64,000 nt of DNA, from assembly GCF_020532825.1 (NCBI RefSeq), contig NZ_MQTS01000015.1, forward strand, positions 1 through 64,000. The letters run 5' to 3'. Positions 43,287 through 52,993 of this stretch are shown here, piece by piece. Made by a program: the position numbers and the translations under genes. Origin of the DNA: Arthrobacter sp. SO3. Lineage in GTDB: Bacteria; Actinomycetota; Actinomycetes; Actinomycetales; Micrococcaceae. The first letter of the stretch is position 1. The number at the start of each line of letters is the position of its first letter. The notes under the pieces are model-generated. The model ran no database searches. It saw only the letters and a list, made by a program, of their open reading frames with translations, and was not told where the DNA came from.

Positions 43287-44389
43287 CGGGTGGCTCCGCC
43301 CTCGGCACCCCGGCCCGCCGGGGCCGCGAAACCAGCCGGAGCCGCGAAGCCGGCCGGGCGGCGGGATTCCCGGCCGAGGGCCTGGGCCGCGTACCCGTTG
43401 GGCGTGCCGAAACGGTCGCCGTCAACCGCTCGGTCCGCCATCAGGGTGACGAGCTCATAAGCCACGTGGCTGGCGGCGACGCCGGTAATGTCCGCGTGGT
43501 CGTACGCGGGGGCGACCTCGACGACGTCGGCCCCGACCAGGTTCATGCCGCGGAAGCCGCGGATGATTTCCAGCAGCTCCCGGCTGGTAATGCCGCCCGC
43601 TTCCGGGGTTCCGGTGCCGGGCGCGTGGGCGGGATCCAGCACGTCGATGTCGACGGAGATGTAGAGCGGGCGGTTGCCGATCCGGTCGCGGACCTTGGCG
43701 ACGGTTTCCAGCACGCCCTGGTAGTAGACGTCGGCGGAGGTGACGATGCCGAAGCCGAAGCGGTGGTCGTCGTCGAGGTCCTTCTTGCCGTAAAGCGGGC
43801 CGCGGGTGCCGATATGGCTGATGGCCTCGGTGTCCAGAATGCCTTCCTCGACGGCGCGGCGGAACGGGGTGCCGTGGGTGTATTCGGCGCCGAAGTAGGT
43901 GTCCCAGGTGTCCAGGTGCGCGTCGAAGTGGAGCATGGCAATGGGCTGGCCGGCGCGTTCGGCGGCGGCGCGCAGCAGCGGCAGGGCGATGGTGTGGTCC
44001 CCGCCGAGGGTCAGCAGCTTGCTGCCTGAGGCGGTCAGGTCCAGGGCGTTCTGCTGGATGGTCTCGATCGCTTCATGGATGTTGAAGGGGTTGACCGCCA
44101 TGTCGCCGGCATCGGCCACCTGGATGTTTTCGAAGGGGCTGACGTCCCACGCCGGGTTGTACGGGCGCAGCAGCCGGCTGGCCTCGCGGATGTGGTTGGA
44201 CCCGAAGCGGGCGCCGGGCCGGTACGAGACGCCCGAATCGAACGGCACGCCGACGACCGTGACGTCGGCCTTGGCGACCTGGTCCAGCCGCGGCAGGCGC
44301 GCGTAGGTGGCGGCTCCCGCGTAGCGCGGAATGCGGGATGAATCGATGGGGCCAAGGTTGCCATTGGCCTCGATGCGCAGCTCTTCCAA
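43283..44389 (-). CDS. Ureohydrolase (agmatinase/guanidinobutyrase family)
   Basis: A 368-residue manganese ureohydrolase that releases urea from a guanidino compound. All metal ligands are seen: His132 (GGDHT), Asp156, His158 and Asp160 (DAHLDTWD), and Asp247 and Asp249 ([16 protein letters not shown]). Agmatine or 4-guanidinobutyrate are both possible substrates; the loop residues that decide are not clear to me. The C-terminus carries a low-complexity tail made of repeated Pro-Ala-Gly-Phe-Ala-Ala units, encoded by an 18-nt repeat. The stop overlaps the start of the ThDP gene. A TATGAT -10-like box lies about 50 nt upstream. Confidence 0.88.
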   Translation of the reverse strand: MEELRIEANGNLGPIDSSRIPRYAGAATYARLPRLDQVAKADVTVVGVPFDSGVSYRPGARFGSNHIREASRLLRPYNPAWDVSPFENIQVADAGDMAVNPFNIHEAIETIQQNALDLTASGSKLLTLGGDHTIALPLLRAAAERAGQPIAMLHFDAHLDTWDTYFGAEYTHGTPFRRAVEEGILDTEAISHIGTRGPLYGKKDLDDDHRFGFGIVTSADVYYQGVLETVAKVRDRIGNRPLYISVDIDVLDPAHAPGTGTPEAGGITSRELLEIIRGFRGMNLVGADVVEVAPAYDHADITGVAASHVAYELVTLMADRAVDGDRFGTPNGYAAQALGRESRRPAGFAAPAGFAAPAGRGAEGGATR

Positions 44390-44433
44390 AAGAAAGCCTC
44401 TCCTTCGAGGATTGACCGACGGGTGTGACAGCC

Positions 44434-44468
44434 ATCATACACTAGAAGTTTTTAATTGCGCATCAATT
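44434..44468 (-). promoter_or_regulatory. Ureohydrolase promoter region with an AT-rich palindrome
   Basis: A minus-strand TATGAT (44434-44439) is a good -10 hexamer. Farther upstream AATTG and CAATT (44454-44468) form a perfect 5-bp inverted repeat with a 5-nt spacer in otherwise AT-rich DNA. It is a candidate operator for the polyamine/arginine genes. Confidence 0.45.
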
Positions 44469-44506
44469 GTTTACCAGTTGACCTCCCTGGCCCCACCGAT
44501 GGATCC

Positions 44507-44844
44507 TCAGGCGATTGCGGAGGCGCCCCGCTCCCCTGTCCGCACGCGGACGGCGTCGCGCACCTCGAAGGTCCAGATCTTGCCGTCCCCGAAGCTGCCC
44601 GTGCGGGCCGCCGTCATGATGGCGTCCATCACGCCGTCGAGCACATCCTCGTTGACCAGCACCTCAACCCTGACTTTGGGCAGGAGGGCCGAGGTGTACT
44701 CGGCGCCCCGGTACACCTCCACGTGACCGCGCTGCCGGCCGTAGCCACTGGCCGGGCTGACGGTCAGACCGTTGACGCCCAGTTCCTCCAGGGCCGTGCT
44801 GACGGCGTCGACGCGTTCCGGCCGCACGATCGCGGTGACGAGCT

Positions 44845-44848
<4 letters not shown>
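44507..44848 (-). CDS. glnK: P-II nitrogen regulatory protein GlnK
   Basis: A 113-residue P-II signal protein that reads the ATP/ADP and 2-oxoglutarate state and controls Amt and nitrogen genes. Tyr51 of the T-loop (YRGAEY) is at the exact conserved position; in actinobacteria it is modified by adenylylation. KVRVEVLVNEDVLDGVMDAIMTAARTGSFGDGKIWT contains the B- and C-loop signatures. The ATG overlaps the TGA of the upstream amt gene by 4 nt, the standard amt-glnK pairing. No glnD follows; the next gene is the ureohydrolase on the same strand after 117 nt. Confidence 0.95.
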
Positions 44849-46248
<1,400 letters not shown>

Positions 46249-46425
46249 TGTGGGAGCCTTCCTTGAGTGCCGGCGCTCCAAGGGCGCCGGATCGGCGAGA
46301 CCATTACTGATGTCGGCACAATTGCCCGTCCCTCCCCCGTAACTGACGCTATCGGGGGCGTGTTTCAAGCGGGCTGTGCCGATATTGCGGCCACGTAACA
46401 AGGGAAGCGCCAAAGCTAAATCGGT

Positions 46426-46442
46426 GTTTCGGGCACGTTAAC
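46426..46442 (-). promoter_or_regulatory. Candidate GlnR-type box upstream of amt-glnK
   Basis: On the minus strand the sequence reads GTTAAC, six bases, GAAAC, close to the actinobacterial GlnR pattern GTnAC-N6-GAAAC. It lies 178 nt before the amt start, in a 241-nt gap with no gene. One base of the first half deviates, so this is a candidate only. Confidence 0.45.
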
Positions 46443-46489
46443 AGCATGTGACGTACATCTCACAAGGCTCGCGGCCCGGCTAGTGGACC

Positions 46490-47065
46490 CTAGCGGCTCG
46501 CGGCGGGGACCAGCACCCAGAGGACCTCGACGGCATCGTCCGTCGGATTCACCCAGGTGTGCGGCTCGCGGCCCGGGAACGTGACGGTGTCCCCCGAATG
46601 CAGCACGAATTCCTCGTTCGTGAGGATCAGCCGGATGCTGCCGTTGACGACGTGCAGCACGTCGACGTCGCAGTCCACCGCGTACAGTTCCGATTCCCCC
46701 CGCCCCCGTGGCTCGATCACGGCCTGGATGATCTGCACCCGGCGCTCGGAGCGCGCGGTCAGCAGCCGCTCCACGATCCCTTCGCCGCCGAGCGAAATCC
46801 GCGGGCCCTCGTTCTTCTTGGTGAGATGCGTTTCCGGTGCGGCAAAAAGATCGCCGATCGAGATGGAGAGCACCTGGCAGAGCGTCACGAGGGACGCGAC
46901 CGAGGGTGAGGTGAGGTCGCGCTCGACCCGGCTGAGGAACCCCTTGGTGAGCCCGGTGGCATCGGCAACCTGCTCGATAGTGAGCCGCTGCGACTGCCGG
47001 GCGGCGCGGATCCGGGAACCGATGGCAACGGGAACGTTGCTCGGTTCAACTGGTAGAGCCTTCAT
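46490..47065 (-). CDS. XRE-family regulator with C-terminal cupin domain
   Basis: A 191-residue regulator. The N-terminal helix-turn-helix (about 15-72) reads IGSRIRAARQSQRLTIEQVADATGLTKGFLSRVERDLTSPSVASL; the C-terminal cupin (about 115-187) contains GSIRLILTNEEFVLHSGDTVTFPGREPHTWVNPT. This layout is shared with PuuR and other regulators of polyamine, amino acid and related catabolism. It is divergent from a sodium/solute symporter gene, and a triple GGCAA/TTGCC half-site array sits between them. The ThDP/ureohydrolase genes are 2 kb away. It probably senses a small ligand in the cupin and controls the symporter and perhaps the ureohydrolase operon. Confidence 0.9.
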   Translation of the reverse strand: MKALPVEPSNVPVAIGSRIRAARQSQRLTIEQVADATGLTKGFLSRVERDLTSPSVASLVTLCQVLSISIGDLFAAPETHLTKKNEGPRISLGGEGIVERLLTARSERRVQIIQAVIEPRGRGESELYAVDCDVDVLHVVNGSIRLILTNEEFVLHSGDTVTFPGREPHTWVNPTDDAVEVLWVLVPAASR

Positions 47066-47197
47066 TTAGGAACCTTTCACGGCCGGCCGCTCGGCCCCAT
47101 CATTGGAGCAATACTAGCGGGACGGCATCCCCGGCGGCCGGAACCACCTGCGACGCGTCATACGCCTTGACTGTTACGCGGATCACATCTACTCTTT

Positions 47198-47223
47198 GGC
47201 AACAAGTGTTGCCTATGGGGCAA
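47198..47223. promoter_or_regulatory. Three alternating GGCAA/TTGCC half-sites
   Basis: GGCAAC-AAGT-GTTGCC (47198-47213) is a perfect palindrome. The TTGCC at its right also pairs with GGCAA at 47219-47223 across 5 nt. The half-sites alternate at 11- and 10-nt steps, about one helical turn. They lie in the 310-nt divergent region (47066-47375) between the XRE-cupin and symporter genes, which otherwise holds a long leader and nothing else I recognise. Confidence 0.6.
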
Positions 47224-47375
47224 TAGCTGCCGCCGAACCGCGGTGGTGTTGCCCGGCCAGGGGACACTTTCCGCAGGCACCCGTCACCGTACCCGTCAAG
47301 AAGCACCCGATCGCTGCCGCCCTGTGGCGTGCCGGCCGGTTCGGCCCTGCTTCGAACAGCTCCGAGGAGCCCTTA

Positions 47376-48899
47376 ATGGACGCAAGTTTCGTCAACATCG
47401 CCATTGTGGTGGTGTACCTGGTCGCCATGCTGGCGTTTGGCTGGTGGGGCAAGTCCCGCACCAAGAACAACAGCGACTTCCTGGTAGCCGGCCGCCGCCT
47501 CGGCCCGTTCCTCTATACCGGAACCATGGCCGCCGTCGTGCTCGGTGGCGCCTCCACCGTCGGCGGCGTCGGCCTCGGCTACAAATTCGGCATCTCCGGC
47601 ATGTGGCTCGTAGTCGCGATCGGCGCCGGCGTGCTGCTGCTCAGCCTGCTCTTCGCCGGCACCATCCAGAAACTCAGGATCTACACGGTCTCCCAGATGC
47701 TGAGCCTGCGCTACGGCAGCCACGCCACCCAGACCTCGGGCATCGTTATGCTCGCCTACACGCTGATGCTCTGCGCCACGTCCACCGGCGCCTACGCCAC
47801 CATCTTCGTGGTGCTCTTCGGCTGGGACCGCGCCCTTGCCATCGCCATCGGCGGCGCGATCGTCCTGGTCTATTCCACCATCGGCGGCATGTGGTCCATC
47901 ACCCTGGCCGACCAGGTCCAGTTCGTCATCAAGACGGTCGGGATCTTCTTCCTGATGCTCCCGCTGACGCTCAACGCTGCCGGCGGCTTCGAGGGGATCC
48001 GCGCCCGCGTGGACGCCAGTTTCTTCCAGATTGACGGCATCGGCATCCAGACGATCATCACCTACTTCGTCGTCTACACCCTGGGCCTGCTGATCGGCCA
48101 GGACATCTGGCAGCGCGTTTTCACCGCCAAGACGCCCACGGTCGCACGCTGGGGCGGCGCCACAGCCGGCATCTACTGCATCCTTTACGGTGCCGCCGGC
48201 GCCCTGATCGGCCTCGGCGCCCGCGTCGCCCTGCCGGACATCGACGTCAAGGCCCTCGGCAAGGACGTTGTCTACGCCGAGGTCGCCACCAACCTGCTGC
48301 CGATCGGCATCGGCGGCCTGGTGCTCGCCGCGGCCGTCGCCGCCATGATGTCCACGGCCTCGGGCGCCCTGATCGCTGCCGCCACGGTGGCCCGCGCCGA
48401 CGTCCTGCCGTTCGTTGCCGGCTGGTTCGGCAAGACCATCAACACCGACGACACGGACAACCCGGAGCACGACGTCAGGGCCAACCGCATGTGGGTCCTG
48501 GGCCTCGGCATTGTGGCGATCGTGATCGCCATCATCACCAAGGACGTCGTCGCGGCCCTGACCATCGCCTACGACATCCTCGTCGGCGGCCTCCTGGTTG
48601 CCATCCTCGGCGGCCTGGTCTGGAAGCGCGGCACCGGCATCGCCGCGGCTGCCTCCATGGCCGTGGGCTCGGTCATCACACTGGGCACCATGATCGTCCT
48701 GGAGATCAACGCGGAGGTCCCGCTGGACGGCATCTACGCCAACGAACCGATCTACTACGGCCTGCTGGCCTCCGCGATCGTCTACATTGCGGTGTCGCTG
48801 CTGACCAGGCCGACGGATCCCGCGGTCATGGTCAACTGGCACCGGCGGGTGGCCGGCGTTGCGGCCGAGGAAGAACAGGTCCCCGTCCTGACGCACTAG
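47376..48899 (+). CDS. Sodium:solute symporter family protein
   Basis: A 507-residue SSS-family secondary transporter with about 13 hydrophobic helices. The start VNIAIVVVYLVAMLAFGWWGKSRTKNNSDFLVAGRRLG matches the family (W-G/S-K then DFxxAGR), followed by GxxGLxYxFG and the SDA-like sodium-site region IVLVYSTIGGMWSITLADQVQFVIKTVG. GAGGAG is 6 nt upstream of ATG 47376. It is divergent from the XRE-cupin gene and close to the ureohydrolase and amt genes, so an amine, amino acid or guanidino compound is a fair guess for the substrate. The family also carries sugars, urea and carboxylates. Confidence 0.88.
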   Translation: MDASFVNIAIVVVYLVAMLAFGWWGKSRTKNNSDFLVAGRRLGPFLYTGTMAAVVLGGASTVGGVGLGYKFGISGMWLVVAIGAGVLLLSLLFAGTIQKLRIYTVSQMLSLRYGSHATQTSGIVMLAYTLMLCATSTGAYATIFVVLFGWDRALAIAIGGAIVLVYSTIGGMWSITLADQVQFVIKTVGIFFLMLPLTLNAAGGFEGIRARVDASFFQIDGIGIQTIITYFVVYTLGLLIGQDIWQRVFTAKTPTVARWGGATAGIYCILYGAAGALIGLGARVALPDIDVKALGKDVVYAEVATNLLPIGIGGLVLAAAVAAMMSTASGALIAAATVARADVLPFVAGWFGKTINTDDTDNPEHDVRANRMWVLGLGIVAIVIAIITKDVVAALTIAYDILVGGLLVAILGGLVWKRGTGIAAAASMAVGSVITLGTMIVLEINAEVPLDGIYANEPIYYGLLASAIVYIAVSLLTRPTDPAVMVNWHRRVAGVAAEEEQVPVLTH

Positions 48900-49003
48900 G
48901 GCCTGCACGCACCAGTTCCGGACGGACCAGGCTCCGGACCGCGAGGGTGCGGTCCCACGAACGTCCTGACGCTCCAAGGTCCGGACCGCGGCTTAAAGTT
49001 CGA

Positions 49004-49034
49004 CGGCGGCGCCCCCTTTCCGGGGGCGCCGCCG
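49004..49034. terminator. Bidirectional stem-loop terminator
   Basis: CGGCGGCGCCCCC and GGGGGCGCCGCCG form a 13-bp perfect stem around a 5-nt loop. It lies between the convergent symporter gene and the small acidic-protein gene and can serve both. Confidence 0.8.
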
Positions 49035-49059
49035 ACGGACGTTCAAGCCGCCGGGGGCA

Positions 49060-49296
49060 TCATTCGTTTTCCTCCGGCTCAAGGAATTCCTGCCCTTCCA
49101 GGGGCACCACCGGCGTCTCGTCGCCCAGGAAGTCCTCCTCCTCGAGGGGAACGAGCCGATCGGCCTCCTCCAGCAGCTCGTCCTCCTCGCTCTCCTCGCC
49201 ATCGCCCACGGGCGCGTCCTCGGCGAAGTCGTAAGCGGGGTCGGACTCGAGGGAATCCCGGGCCGGCTGGATTGGACTTGAGCCGATGTTGTCCAT
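49060..49296 (-). CDS. Small acidic protein of unknown function
   Basis: A 78-residue, strongly acidic protein; the segment from about residue 28 to the end is mostly Glu, Asp, Leu and Pro (EESEEDELLEEADRLVPLEEEDFLGDE). Two similar blocks, RLVPLEEEDFLGDE and PVVPLEGQEFLEPE, suggest an internal duplication of about 15 residues. No signal peptide or membrane helix is present. GGAGG is 8 nt upstream of the ATG at 49296. It is divergent from the MbfA-like gene. I do not recognise the family; repeated acidic VPLExxxFL blocks are seen in similar small actinobacterial proteins as far as I recall. Confidence 0.65.
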   Translation of the reverse strand: MDNIGSSPIQPARDSLESDPAYDFAEDAPVGDGEESEEDELLEEADRLVPLEEEDFLGDETPVVPLEGQEFLEPEENE

Positions 49297-49559
49297 GATG
49301 CAACCTCCGTGTGACTGGGGTGGCGGCAAGGGCCCCGGAGGGCCCGCCCTGGGTTTCATTCGAACACCGGGAACCCGGACGGTCAAGGGCTCCCGTCGAG
49401 CCCGATCCCGACAGCCTCGAAAGGCCCTGCGGCTCCGGCCCTTTTACGGTCCGCCTAAACTCTGCACTAAGGATCGCCAGCCGAAAATCCGCGGAAATAC
49501 GGGGTACGCTGGATACGCAATGGGGCCGAACCATGCCCTTTTCAAGCCCAGGAGCTTCC

Positions 49560-50780
49560 GTGTCCCAGCACGCCACATCTGACCCGTTCAACCCAGAACC
49601 CCACCACGAATCCCGCCACGAGGTGCCCGCAGGCCCCGCAGCACCGCCCGCCGCGGCTCCGCCCGCCGCAGCGCAGGGAGACGCAGCGCCGGGGGCTGCA
49701 AAGCCCAGCCCCGCGGACATCAAGCGGTGGCGGCAATACCTCGCCGACGAACGGGCCGAAGCCTCCGTCTACCGTGACCTGGCCCAAAACCGCCGGGGCG
49801 AGGAACGCCAGATCCTGCTTGCCCTGGCTGAAGCCGAAGGCCGCCACGAGGCGCACTGGCTCCAGCTGCTCGGCGAGCATGCCGGCCGGCCCCGCCCCGC
49901 CTCGCTCCGCAGCCAGCTGCTGGGCTTCCTGGCCCGCCACTTCGGCTCGGTCTTTGTCCTGGCCCTCGCCCAACGGGCCGAAAGCCGTTCGCCGTACGCC
50001 AACGACCCCTCGGCCACCCCGGCCATGGTCGCCGACGAACAGATCCACGAGGAAGTCGTCCGCGGGCTCGCGACCCGGGGCCGCAACCGGCTGGCCGGCA
50101 CCTTCCGCGCGGCCGTCTTCGGTGCCAACGACGGGCTGGTCAGCAACCTTTCCCTCGTCATGGGCATGGCCGCATCCGGCGTGGGCAGTTCCGTGGTCCT
50201 GCTCAGCGGTGTCGCCGGGCTCCTGGCCGGGGCGCTGTCCATGGGGGCCGGCGAGTTCATTTCCGTACGCTCGCAGCGCGAACTCCTGGCCGCGACCCGC
50301 CCCACCCAGATCACCCTGGCCGCCGCACCCTCGCTGGACATCGAGCACAACGAACTCCTGCTGGTCTACCTGGCCCGCGGCATGTCGCGGGAGGCTGCCG
50401 AACACCGTGTCGCGGAACGGATGGGCCTGCTCGACTGCGACTGCGACCCCAGCCTTTCGCTGCAGCCGGAGCTGCCGGAGGCCCGCGACGAGCACGAAGC
50501 CGTCGGCACCGCCTGGAGCGCGGCGGCGTCGAGCTTCTGCTTCTTCGCCTCCGGCGCGATCGTGCCGATTCTGCCCTTCGTCCTGGGCATGACCGGCGTT
50601 GCGGCCCTCGCGGTGTCCGCCGTTCTGGTGGGCCTGGCACTGCTGTTCACCGGCGGCGTCGTCGGTCTCCTCTCCGGCACCTCGCCCACCTCCCGCGGCC
50701 TCCGGCAGCTGGCCATCGGCATGGGCGCCGCCGGTGTGACGTATCTGCTGGGCATGGCCTTCGGCGCCGTGGTTTCTTAG
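49560..50780 (+). CDS. MbfA-like protein: ferritin-like domain fused to VIT1/CCC1 metal transporter
   Basis: A 406-residue protein. After a Pro/Ala-rich N-terminus, residues about 40-170 form a ferritin/rubrerythrin-like four-helix region with ERAEASVYRDLAQNRRGEERQILLALAEAEGRHEAHW (E...ExxH pattern of a di-iron site) and later ADEQIHEEVV. The C-terminal half is a VIT1/CCC1 transporter with FGANDGLVSNLSLVMGMAASG and AGEFISVRSQRE. This architecture is that of MbfA, which exports iron in Bradyrhizobium and Agrobacterium. The start is GTG 49560 (AGGAG 6 nt upstream); an ATG at 49533 is the alternative. Iron or manganese export across the cytoplasmic membrane is the likely role. The next gene overlaps by one base. 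Confidence 0.85.
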   Translation: MSQHATSDPFNPEPHHESRHEVPAGPAAPPAAAPPAAAQGDAAPGAAKPSPADIKRWRQYLADERAEASVYRDLAQNRRGEERQILLALAEAEGRHEAHWLQLLGEHAGRPRPASLRSQLLGFLARHFGSVFVLALAQRAESRSPYANDPSATPAMVADEQIHEEVVRGLATRGRNRLAGTFRAAVFGANDGLVSNLSLVMGMAASGVGSSVVLLSGVAGLLAGALSMGAGEFISVRSQRELLAATRPTQITLAAAPSLDIEHNELLLVYLARGMSREAAEHRVAERMGLLDCDCDPSLSLQPELPEARDEHEAVGTAWSAAASSFCFFASGAIVPILPFVLGMTGVAALAVSAVLVGLALLFTGGVVGLLSGTSPTSRGLRQLAIGMGAAGVTYLLGMAFGAVVS

Positions 50781-51706
50781 TGGACGGTCCTGAGTTCCGG
50801 GACCGGACACCGCGGCACAGCCGTTCCCGCACCACGTGGCGGATCATCCGGGGCCTCGCCACCGCAGCCCTGATTGCCGGCGCCGCGTTCCTGGCCGCCG
50901 GCGTCATCTACGGGGATCCGCGTTTCGCCGGGCTCTTCGAAGTCAGCCGGGGAACCGGGCCGGGCAGGTCGATGGCGGGGCAGGCAGGCCAGCCGGGCCA
51001 GTCCGGGCAGCCGGCGGCGGCTGAAGCCGTGCGGACCGACACTCCCCCGCCCGGGCTGGAGGAGCAGGACGCGCCGCTGGGCCGCCCGCAGAAACCGGCC
51101 GTTCCCAGCAGCTCGTACAAGTTCCTGGCCGTGAACGACGACGGCACGCCGGTGGGCTACTCGCCCTGCCGGCCGCTGCATTTTGTGGTGAACGCGGCAC
51201 TCGCACCGGAGGGCGCCGAACGCCTGGTTGACGACGCGATCAGGACCGTGTCCCGGGCGACCGGCATCAGATTCGTCAACGACGGTCCCACCGCCGAGCA
51301 GCCATCCCAGTCCCGTGTCCCCTACCAGCAGGACCTCTACGGCGAACGCTGGGCGCCGCTGCTGATCGCGTGGACCACCCCGGAGCAGGCCCCGCAGCTC
51401 AAGGGCCCGGTGATCGGCACCGGCGGCAGCACCCACTTCAGCTTCGGCGCCGGACCCAAAAGCTTTGTCACCGGCAGCCTGGAACTCGACGCTCCGCAGA
51501 TCGCCGAGGACCTCGACCGGCGGGATGGAGCCGCGTATGCCACTGCGGTGATCCTGCACGAACTCGGCCATGTCATGGGGCTGGAGCATGTGGACGACCC
51601 CACGCAGCTGATGTACCCCGAGATCGGCGCCCCGGACGGCCTGGCCGCCGGCGATCTGAACGGCCTGTACGAGCTGGGCAAGGCGCAGTGCCGCAAGGAC
51701 CTGTGA
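50780..51706 (+). CDS. Membrane-anchored or secreted matrixin-type metalloprotease
   Basis: A 308-residue zinc metalloprotease. A membrane helix at about residues 23-42 (IRGLATAALIAGAAFLAAGVIY) after a basic start is a signal anchor. A Gly/Gln/Pro/Ala linker leads to the catalytic domain. HELGHVMGLEH at 260-270 is the HExxHxxGxxH zinc motif, followed by the Met-turn in TQLMYP. The CRPLHFVVN and FSFGAGPKSFVTGSLELDAPQI strands resemble matrixins. The catalytic part faces the outside. GTG at 50780 overlaps the stop of the MbfA-like gene by one base. The substrate is unknown. Confidence 0.88.
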   Translation: MDGPEFRDRTPRHSRSRTTWRIIRGLATAALIAGAAFLAAGVIYGDPRFAGLFEVSRGTGPGRSMAGQAGQPGQSGQPAAAEAVRTDTPPPGLEEQDAPLGRPQKPAVPSSSYKFLAVNDDGTPVGYSPCRPLHFVVNAALAPEGAERLVDDAIRTVSRATGIRFVNDGPTAEQPSQSRVPYQQDLYGERWAPLLIAWTTPEQAPQLKGPVIGTGGSTHFSFGAGPKSFVTGSLELDAPQIAEDLDRRDGAAYATAVILHELGHVMGLEHVDDPTQLMYPEIGAPDGLAAGDLNGLYELGKAQCRKDL

Positions 51707-51710
51707 GCGC

Positions 51711-52844
51711 CTAACGGTCCAGGACGGCGAGCGCCTCCTCCACGGTGTCCACCAGGAAGATCCGGCTCTCCATCCCCCGCCCCGCGGCGAGGCTCTGCAA
51801 CAGGGGCCAGGCCGGGTAGCGCCGCAGCCAGTGTTCCTGTCCCACCAGCACCATCGGCATGATGGTTTCCGGGGTGCCGTAGTAGTTCTCGCAGGCATCC
51901 TGGAAAATCTCCTGCACGGTGCCTCCGGATCCCGGCAGGAAGACAATGCCGCCGTTGCACAGCTCCAGCAGGATGGCCTCGCGGATGGCGTTCGCGAAGT
52001 ACTTGGCAATGTGGGTGGCGAAGAAGTTCGGCGGCTCGTGCCCGTAGAACCAGGTGGGGATCCCCAGTGACGGGGTGCCCTCCGGATGGCGCTCGACGAC
52101 GGCGGCGGCAGTACGCGTCCACGCCGAAACGGAAGGCCGGAAACCGGGAACCGCGGCGAGGTCGTCCAGTGCCCGTCGGAAATCCTGTTCCTTGGCGTGG
52201 CTCAGGTAGGCGCCGAGGTTGGCGGCCTCCATGGTGCCGGGACCGCCGCCGGTGGCAACCACCCGGCCGTCCCGGGCCAGCAGCCGCCCCAGCAGCGCGG
52301 CCTCCTCGAAAACGCCGGAACCGCGCCGCGCCGCATGCCCGCCCATCACGCCCACCATGGTCCGGCCCACGCAGAGTTCGGAGCGGGTCAGCTCCTCGAG
52401 GGCGTCGCCGATTGAGTGGTCGTGCAGGGCCGCGGCCAGGGTCGCGTCCAGGCGGTGGCGCTGTCCCGGCTGGATGCTCCACTGGTACACCCTGGCGTCC
52501 AGGGTGTCCTCGTAGCGTGATTCGCCGATCCCCTCGTAGAGCTCCTGCGGGGTGTACAGCCGTGAGCGGTACGGATTGAACGGCACCGCCTCAAGCTTGG
52601 GGAAGATGAGGGCGCCACGGCCGCGCAGCGCATCCTCCACGCCGTCGTCAAAAGTGCACCCGAGGAAGATCCCGCCCTGCGCGTTCATGGCCTCGAGCTG
52701 TGCGGTGCGTCCGCGCAGGTCCAGCGACTGGGCATGCCAGCCCTGCATGGTCCTGGCCCCGGCCTCGACCAGCCGGTCGAAGCTGTCCAGGCTTTCGACC
52801 TCCAGCGTTCGCGGGCTCGGGTGCAGGCTGCGGGCGGCGTTCAT
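51711..52844 (-). CDS. LOG-family protein
   Basis: A 377-residue protein of the LOG/lysine-decarboxylase-like Rossmann family. Motifs ATGGGPGTMEAANLGAYLS and VFLPGSGGTVQEIFQDACEN carry the PGGxGTxxE-type signature, with Gly-Ser-Gly in place of Gly-Gly-x. Small LOG enzymes release cytokinin bases or hydrolyse nucleotide monophosphates. This long form has an extra N-terminal domain of about 150 residues (RGRTAQLEAMNAQGGIFLGCTFDDGVEDAL) of unknown role. It is convergent with the metalloprotease gene (gap of 4 nt). The nucleotide-hydrolase role is inferred from family only. Confidence 0.82.
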   Translation of the reverse strand: MNAARSLHPSPRTLEVESLDSFDRLVEAGARTMQGWHAQSLDLRGRTAQLEAMNAQGGIFLGCTFDDGVEDALRGRGALIFPKLEAVPFNPYRSRLYTPQELYEGIGESRYEDTLDARVYQWSIQPGQRHRLDATLAAALHDHSIGDALEELTRSELCVGRTMVGVMGGHAARRGSGVFEEAALLGRLLARDGRVVATGGGPGTMEAANLGAYLSHAKEQDFRRALDDLAAVPGFRPSVSAWTRTAAAVVERHPEGTPSLGIPTWFYGHEPPNFFATHIAKYFANAIREAILLELCNGGIVFLPGSGGTVQEIFQDACENYYGTPETIMPMVLVGQEHWLRRYPAWPLLQSLAAGRGMESRIFLVDTVEEALAVLDR

Positions 52845-52927
52845 AGTGCCAGCCTAATGGGGGTGTAGCCGTAGCTCCCTTCAACGCATCGGCTCCGCCG
52901 CGGCAGGCACAGGGGGAACCAACACGG

Positions 52928-52959
52928 AGGTGCCCCCGCCGAAACCGGCGGAGGCACCT
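52928..52959 (-). terminator. Stem-loop after the SDR-MFS operon
   Basis: AGGTGCC-x-CCGCCG pairs with CGGCGG-x-GGCACCT around a 4-nt loop. The x position is C/A on the plus strand but U-G in minus-strand RNA, which fits a terminator read on the minus strand. It lies 35 nt past the SDR stop. Confidence 0.75.
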
Positions 52960-52993
52960 GCGTCGAGGTCCGGATCTTGAGGTCCGGACCGCG

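Noticed and set aside
47224-47375. Riboswitch in the 150-nt leader of the symporter gene
   Set aside because: I looked for guanidine, glycine and TPP signatures because of the gene context and found none of their conserved segments.
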